A stretch of DNA of 64,000 nt from NCBI GenBank assembly GCA_003427395.1, contig BFEA01000012.1, positions 4,870,797-4,934,796 of the forward strand, read 5' to 3'. Both the position numbers and the translations under genes were made by a program. Below the pieces are notes generated by a model. It was not told the origin of the DNA. It was given only the letters and a program-made list of their open reading frames with translations, and did no database searches. This document shows positions 58,026-64,000 of this stretch, one piece after another; the first letter of the stretch is position 1, and each line of letters begins with the position of its first letter. This DNA comes from Chara braunii (Eukaryota > Streptophyta > Charophyceae > Charales > Characeae).

Positions 58026-58266
58026 TGAATAAGAGAGGGGGAGATAAGGAGGAGTTGGTTGGCGAGAGGAGGGGGAATTGTCATTGGTCTTTTGCTGGTG
58101 TACATCTTCTTCTTCTTCTTTCTTTCTTTCTGCTTCTTCTTCTTCTTTTATCTCTCTCGCCTCTCAAGTTCATTCATTTCTTTTTGCAATTGGATGGCAT
58201 TGTGTTTCCTTCTGTATTCGCACTTCAGGATTGGCCAGGATCGTAACATCAGAAACATGCAGACGG

Positions 58267-58357
58267 AGCCAAAAAAAGGAACAACGACCCCCCAACTCAT
58301 AACCCATCCCCCCTAGACCAAGTCGGGCCCTGAAGGGGCCCGTGTGGGAGCCGTGGA
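58267..58357. repeat. ~90-bp direct repeat, right copy
   Basis: Same sequence as 55497-55597 with about a dozen differences. Confidence 0.7.
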
Positions 58358-58369
58358 TACCACAACTGG

Positions 58370-59035
58370 ACAGTAAGTGAGATTAGGAAAGACGTAGAGG
58401 AACAGGAGACTAGAGGGAGATTCTCAGTAAACTAAATGACGTGTTGCGGCTTCACTCGCAAGAAAACATGAGGGAATGTCGAAGAAGTTCTTTTCCCGCT
58501 TCATTTGTGGTCATATTTCCCTGTTGTTTGAGATGTTCTATGCAAAGTTGTTACCTTCTCAGCATCTTTTTTTTTTTTGTGTGTGTGTGAGAGCTGTGGA
58601 AGAAGTCTTCTGTAATGCAAGCATGCATGCAATCATCCACACAGCATTAACATACTATCAGGATACTGGCAAAAGTGAAATGTTGTTGCAATGATTGAAG
58701 GGATTAGGTGACCTCCAACATTGCGTGATCGTACTCCCAGGTGTGCGGCTTTGTAGAGTCCAGGGTCAATGGTAATTCAACTCTATGCACACATGCTTCA
58801 TGATCCATATTGGAGCATGAACTCTTCACATGCTAAGTCGCTACTACTCCCCGAAGTCTTCTTTGTCTTCCCTCCCACAATCTTGGTGACAATCCCCAGC
58901 CCCAAACACAGAGGGAAAACCTATAGCCAAGGGCGGGGTACCAATTCCTCCTCATCCTCCTTCCACCCGCTTTTCATGAGTTTTCACAATCTGTTTGCCA
59001 AAGGGAATGTTGTTAGTACTTGTTTGTTACATGCT
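58370..59035. other. Intron sequence, nothing recognised
   Basis: No gene, repeat or exon can be supported here. Confidence 0.5.
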
Positions 59036-59039
59036 GCGC

Positions 59040-59300
59040 CTGCAACAAGGGGGGGCCCGTGTCGTTTTCAGCCTGAAAGCCTGAAAGCCTGAAATTAAGG
59101 GGGGCCATTTTCAGGCCCGTGTCGTTTTCAGCCTGAAAGCCTGAAATTAAGGGCCTACAGGCCCTGTGTCGTTTCAGCGTGAAAGCCTGAAAACAAGGGC
59201 CTACAGTTCCTGTGTCGTTCAGCCTAAAACAGGGCCCTCCAGGCCCTGAGTCTTTTCAGCCTGAAACGGAGGGCCATTTTCAGGCCCTCATAAGATCGAC
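59040..59300. repeat. Palindrome-rich tandem array, 5-6 units
   Basis: Diverged units of about 45-65 bp built from CAGGCCCGTGTCGTTTTCAG, then CCTGAAAGCCTGAAATTAAG and GGGCC. TTTCAGGC and GCCTGAAA alternate, so the region can form many hairpins. Confidence 0.8.
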
Positions 59301-60780
59301 CTGCCCTGAAACTTAGGCACCAGACCAGGGTTTTAGCACAGGCCATTTTGGGCCTGTTTTCAAGACAACCTTTGTTTGAGCTTCAACGCCAGGGTCTGGC
59401 ACGTTTTGGCATTGGCAAGAGCAGCCTCCTGGACGGGCCAGCACTATATCAGACTGGCCCGCCCTGCAGGCTGCAGGTAGTTCATAGGGACGTCCCAGGC
59501 ACTTCACGTGCAGTTCAGGAGGCAGGAGGTAGTCTTCAGGATTTGGCAGCAGCACTCTGGAGGAGCGCTGCAGTAGTAGTAGTAGTAGCGTTAGCAGTAG
59601 TCTTCAGCGCTGGGCGCTGGTAGGAGCTAGTACTAGAGAGAGAGAGAGGAATTGGGCAGAGGCCAGGGAGACTTACCTGCGGCGCCATAGCTCCAGCTTC
59701 ATCTTCGAGGTACATGAAGCACAGCGCCACCTTCAGAGGTTAGTACCTGGCACATGAGAGAGAGAGTTCTTCTTCTTCCTCTTCTCAGTCCACCATCTCC
59801 CTCTCACCCTCTCACTACCTGACTTCACTGCATCCGCAGACTACGAGAGAGCGGGCTTGGTGACATTTGGATCCAGACTCGACATTGGGCTTCAGACATT
59901 TGACGAGGGATTATCTGGGACTTGTAACGAAGACTTGGTGTTGACGACATTCCCATCTTCCCCCTTCTTCCTCGTCTGATCCCCTCCTCTTCGTCTGTGT
60001 ATGGTCTGGACCTGGCGCATTCTTCCTGTGTGTAGCGCCAGGCCCCTTCACACCTTGTGATGAGGATGATGCATGTTTGGTCTGTATTGCGACATTGATT
60101 GGGCTAGTCATTGGTATTCTAGCATTCTGTTGCGCTGTCAGTCCCGGTCAGGTCAGGGCTTATATCTAAGTCTTCCCCTGCGTCATTATGTGCCATTTTT
60201 GTATGTATCAGGATGTACACTGCTTGTTGAGATTCCACAGCACTGCATTGTCCATTCAGTCCTTTTTATCACATTGCAGATCCTTGGCTATCTAGATACA
60301 TTGCCCAACTGGGCATGTAACATTGATACTCTCTCCCTGCGCTCATCCTACTCTCCCTCATACTTCACCCTCTCGATCATAACTTCATTTTCCGCCCTCC
60401 TGCTTGTGACTTTGCTCCCGCTATACATTCATATGGGGTACTCATCTTCCTCCTGTCATCCAGATCGTTTACACTTCCACATTCTATTTGTCATCGGGAA
60501 GAAGGACAAGGGGAAGAAAAAACTATGTGCCTGCTATACACACTACTTCTCCGTGCTGCTCTTCCTCCCTCCCTTCCTCACTCACCGCCTTCCCAGCCTC
60601 CTGTTCCTGATCTCCAGTCATTACATTCCGCTAAACTCGGAGAAAGAACCATAGCCAGGGACACGAAATGCAGATCTGATTTTCTCAATCTCGCCACTGC
60701 AATTGTCAACTGTTACATGCTTACAGTGAATAACAAAGATACAAAGTAGCACAAACAAACAAAAGGCGGTTTTCACTTTT
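59301..60780. other. Intron sequence with small simple repeats
   Basis: Includes a GTA repeat (59571-59590) and a GA run (59635-59649). Frames at 60073-60654 show no recognisable domain and no splice-site-bounded exon. Confidence 0.5.
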
Positions 60781-60814
60781 TCTTACTTTTCAAGAACACA
60801 TATACAATATATAT

Positions 60815-60849
60815 CGTCACAAACAGAACTGCCCGGTAAAACCGTAGGC
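60815..60849 (-). mobile_element. Tail of the hammerhead-bearing element
   Basis: The minus strand reads GCCTACGGTTTTACCGGGCA, then GTTCTGTTTGTGACG, running into ATATATATTG. It is almost identical to the 32-bp insert at 4785-4816 in the left giant LTR, which ends in the same place before a TA repeat. This supports a retroposed element whose 3' end abuts TA sequence. Confidence 0.6.
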
Positions 60850-60885
60850 AGAGAGAGAGAAGAGGACAACAAACGAGGGGCTGTG

Positions 60886-60945
60886 ACAAACTGTTTCGTC
60901 GGAGTTTCACCGACTCATCAGGAGGCTGAACCCTCAACAGTCTGC
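60886..60945 (-). ncRNA. Type III hammerhead ribozyme motif
   Basis: All parts are present on the minus strand: stem III GCAGACTGT (60945-60937) with ACAGTTTGT (60894-60886), 9 bp including two G-U; cleavage site GUU ending at 60936; stem I hairpin GAGG-GTTCAG-CCTC; the core CTGATGA (60921-60915); stem II GTCGG-TGAAACT-CCGAC; and GAA closing the core. Stems I and II are closed and stem III is open, which defines type III. Self-cleavage is predicted between 60936 and 60935. The GUU triplet is less common than GUC but allowed by the NUH rule. Such ribozymes are known in plant retrozymes and related retroelements. Activity is inferred. Confidence 0.85.
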
Positions 60946-61171
60946 AGAATCCCCTCACTGATTACACTGTAAATGATAATCTACCTTAACCAAAATCAAA
61001 GTAGACTATCACTCACCCACACCAGATGGAAAACTCTACAGACTGTCGGTTCACACCCCATCACAAGCCAGCAAAACATCCACGAAACAAAGAAAGGTCT
61101 GTCACAGCCAAAAAATACACTCCAGACACGCCGCTGATACACACCTCAAATTTCACCTTTACAGGGAACAC

Positions 61172-61276
61172 TTGCATGACTGCTGTCGACGTATCAAGCG
61201 TTCTGCTGAATGGCGACGAGACAATGTGAACTTTATTGGCCCAGTCCGCCTCGCCGAGACCTTCTTCCTTCAGTTC
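61172..61276 (-). CDS. Histidine phosphatase (PGAM-like), SPFSRT exon
   Basis: 35 codons between acceptor ...GAAAATGCAG and donor GTGTTC: ELKEEGLGEADWANKVHIVS then SPFSRTLDTSTAVMQ. The (S/T)SPFxRT motif supplies the second conserved active-site Arg of the superfamily. Phase 0 at both ends, continuing KKFIK from the exon at 62174. The donor is weak beyond the invariant GT. Confidence 0.9.
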
Positions 61277-61566
61277 CTGCATTTTCAAATTTTTCATTGG
61301 ATTCGAAAACAGATCCTACTTCATTCATTAGTACACAACCTATCGATTCCGAGCCTTAACAAATTCAGATTGTCATGTACTAATCAATCACTCAGTTCCC
61401 AATGACAATGCCATAGACATAGCCACATCTGCATCATACAAGTCTGTTAACCAATTAAATAGCAACATAATACAACAGAGAGATGAAGTTCCACACTTGA
61501 AGGGAGGGGAGGTCATACAGTAGAGCAGAATAAAACAGACTCTGTCCGCCATCATTCGTGGTACCT

Positions 61567-61617
61567 TCCCTCCTCCTCCTCCTCCTCCTCCTCCTCCTCC
61601 TCCTCCTCCTCCTCCTG
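61567..61617. repeat. (CCT)n microsatellite
   Basis: About 17 uninterrupted CCT units, in the intron between exons 61172 and 62174. Confidence 0.97.
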
Positions 61618-62173
61618 CAATGATTATCCACACACCTGGCTGTGAATCATTATTATCCACATACCTGTGAGTCAGTATCCGCATCATACAGCCAACAGCC
61701 CGGAGTTCCAAAAGCACCATAGCTGGCAAACTGTCTCCTAAAGCATAGGGAGAGGGAGGACTTTCCGTTCAGGACCCAGATACCCAACAAAGGACCAAAA
61801 CTGGTGGAGATGCTATAAAAATATTAATTATTAAGTGAACTAAATCTTCAAAATACTATAGATGAAAGTCGTAAAGCATCCAAAGGGTTAGCTTATTTTG
61901 TGACCCTCTTGACAAAAAAGAAGCTCAAAAGGCCCAAAGAGAAAAAGAAAGGTTAGTACGTCGTATTAAAATAGCCAGTTATTTTCAAGTTTCAACAAAC
62001 TAAGATAAACTTGATAAAGCCTCAATGGAAGGCCCTCAGGGTCAAATGGGTTTAGCATGCGAGAAAACTACTACTGGACTGGTAACAAATAGACCGCCGA
62101 AGTTCATGATAACTCAGAAATGACAATTCTTTACTGGAAGTGGTGGGGAAGAAAAGAGAATAGTTGAATTAAC

Positions 62174-62254
62174 CTTGATGAACTTCTTGCCAGCTTCCTT
62201 GGCTTGCTCGATGCCAACTGGCGCAAGACCATTTTCTGGGCGGACGCCATTTTC
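62174..62254 (-). CDS. Histidine phosphatase (PGAM-like), ENG exon
   Basis: 27 codons between acceptor ...GTGCCTGCAG and donor GTTAAT: ENGVRPENGLAPVGIEQAKE then AGKKFIK. The NGLxPxGxxQAxxAG segment follows the catalytic RHG motif in this family. Phase 0 at both ends. It is the most 5' exon I can identify; the exon with RHG must lie upstream, beyond 64000 or unrecognised in 62255-64000. Confidence 0.88.
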
Positions 62255-64000
62255 CTGCAGGCACAACCACCCAACCAACCAATTTACCACCCACATCATG
62301 TCCACATCATATTCACATCGCATCCCCATCACATCCACACCATATATATTATGCACATCATGTATCCAGACCACATCCACGGCATACATACTTCAACACA
62401 TCTGAAATTCCGAAAGAATCTTAACAGAAACTTGGACTTCCTGAGTGCTGTTCACACTCTCCTGGGGCTTGTTCACACTTAACAGAAGTACTTCCCCCAC
62501 TTGCCTACAAATGTGCTCAACAAACTGTCCTGGATGTACAGGGTGACCAGGAGCATACCCTCGCCAGATGTGCCTTTCTGCTCGAGCTGCGACAAGTGGA
62601 CATCCAGGGATATTCTTACAGAGGTCTATCATGCAACTAGTAGGTTCTGATCAATGGCAATTGCAGAACTATGGGGGGCAACAAGGGATAACCAAGCATG
62701 TATTAGCCAATCAAAAGGCAATCATGGAATTCTAAGGGGAGGGGATGTATTATACCACCTAAAACTACCAGCAGATTCTAGCAGGAGATGTCCAGTGCTT
62801 GTGGCATTTCAGCATCTGAAGGAACAATGCTGAGACTCATGCCCACTTATGAAGTGAGGCTTCTCAGCGCATTCTTGCACTCTCTCTGGACGTGATATTG
62901 GTCATATACATCCAGAAGGGCCCATAATTGTGGTCAGATACAGCCATGGAAGCAGTACCTACTACCTACTACTTACTCTAACTAAGTATGCTCTCATTGT
63001 AAGCAACATTACATCATGAATTAACACTCACTTCACTGACATTCTTCACAGATCCAAATAGAGACGGCAGTCTGCAATGTGAGCTACTGAAGAGCACTTC
63101 TACACCAACGCTTTTTCGAATGAATTCGGCCGTAATTGGAGTGGGACTGCCAGGATGGCAGGCCCCGTGACGGTGGAGAAGGGTGTAAAGCAGGTGGGAG
63201 TTGGGCCTGCTGCAGGGTAAGTAACCCCACCTGTGCCTGCACGATGGTGGTCTGGAGATCAGCCACTCGCTGGGTGCACGGGGTAGCAGGAAGAGGGGTA
63301 GGAGAGCATCCCGGATGGGAGGGGGAGTGATGGGCATCCCAAACTGGTGGGCGCTCGGGGGTGGGGAAGGCGGGATGAAAGATGGGAGGAGAAATGGGGC
63401 TGGTTATGCTGCGACAGACGCAGGAAGCTGGGCGGCAGCACCGACAGGGGTGGAAGAAACCGCCTTGCCAGATTCCAGTATCTGGGCAGCAGCAACGGTG
63501 GCAATGGCGAGAACGACAGGAGCAGTGGAGGCCAACAGCAGTGCCCTACCAGACAGGGTGGTCTGGACGGCAGCAGCAGTTGCCACTACGGAGGGGGACG
63601 TCTGGCAGAGGAGCCACGATGTCGGCAGACATGGAGTCGGGGGGAGCCGGACTGAGGGACGGTAGGGGAGGGAGTATGCGAGCGGTTGGGAGAACGGTGG
63701 GGAGAGTAGGGGAGAGCGGTAGAGAGAAGACTTTAGGGTTAACCTCAAGGGCGAGCACATTGACCTTGGCGCCTACGGGGTCGAGAATAGAAGCAAGTGC
63801 AACGTGAAGGTTGGGGGAAATGGTAGGGGTCTGCCCTAGGACACCGGCGGCCATCTGGGAAACAACCGGTACTGCGGGGACCTCCTTGGAGGTGCTCGCA
63901 TCCGTGGGCAGATGGGGAAGGGAGCTAGACATAATGGGAGGTAGGGAGGAAGGTGGTCTGAGAAGTGGGGAGGGGAGACCGCCAACAAGTCGGAGGGCAC
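62255..64000. other. Upstream region without a recognised gene
   Basis: 62883-62955 resembles the fold-back element arms (CTCTGGACGTGAT...GGTCATATACATCCAG, then GTGGTCAGATACAG). From about 63300 to the end the sequence is G-rich on the + strand. A minus-strand frame at 63546-63932 is Pro/Ser/Val-rich (MSSSLPHLPTDASTSKEVPA...) with no recognised domain; it may be a TE ORF1 or chance. Confidence 0.5.

Noticed and set aside
60073-60654. 193-codon + strand frame
   Set aside because: No recognisable domain, on the opposite strand inside a host intron, and composition looks random.
63160-63180. RHG tripeptide on the minus strand as the missing catalytic exon of the phosphatase
   Set aside because: The frame reads LLHRHGACHPGSP, without the expected hydrophobic strand before RHG or (E/K)SxxN after it, and no suitable splice sites were evident.

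Overview
The window looks like a TE-rich scaffold from a large streptophyte (land-plant or charophyte-type) nuclear genome; a charophyte alga such as Chara is my best guess, not a proven call. The reasons are a host gene with at least six exons and canonical GT-AG introns, plant-type U6 sequence, a Ty3/gypsy element primed by tRNA-Asp, LINEs with an endonuclease, an RT and a terminal zinc knuckle, microsatellites, N gaps and a leftover library adapter. Nothing points to a prokaryote.

Layout. Bases 1-3729 are the 5' part of a decayed LINE (LINE A): ORF1 and the start of ORF2. At 3730 a 28.6 kb LTR retrotransposon is inserted, lying on the minus strand (3730-32324). It has two LTRs of about 8.37 kb, TGTCG...CGACA ends, an ACGG target duplication and a primer binding site matching tRNA-Asp. 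Its genes read right to left: gag, protease, RT/RNase H, integrase and an extra gag-like ORF, all broken by stops and frameshifts. The LTRs carry a 120-bp array, an array of covarying hairpins, three U6-like blocks and a tRNA-like block. LINE A resumes in frame at 32329 and ends in poly(A) at 37324.

Bases 37325-43600 hold microsatellites, tRNA-like SINE pieces and a second LINE remnant (LINE B) split by a non-autonomous hAT transposon.

From 43643 to beyond 62254 a single host gene runs on the minus strand. It encodes a histidine-phosphatase (phosphoglycerate-mutase-like) protein. Six exons are recognisable and all junctions agree in phase. Its 0.9-6.2 kb introns are filled with three U6 retrocopies, fold-back MITEs, simple repeats, a Nextera mate-pair junction adapter, a LINE remnant (LINE C), a gypsy pol remnant and, at 60886-60945, a complete type III hammerhead ribozyme motif. 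The first (RHG-motif) exon was not found. Bases 62255-64000 contain no gene I can recognise.

Nearly all TE reading frames here are dead. The host phosphatase is the only gene likely to be functional.
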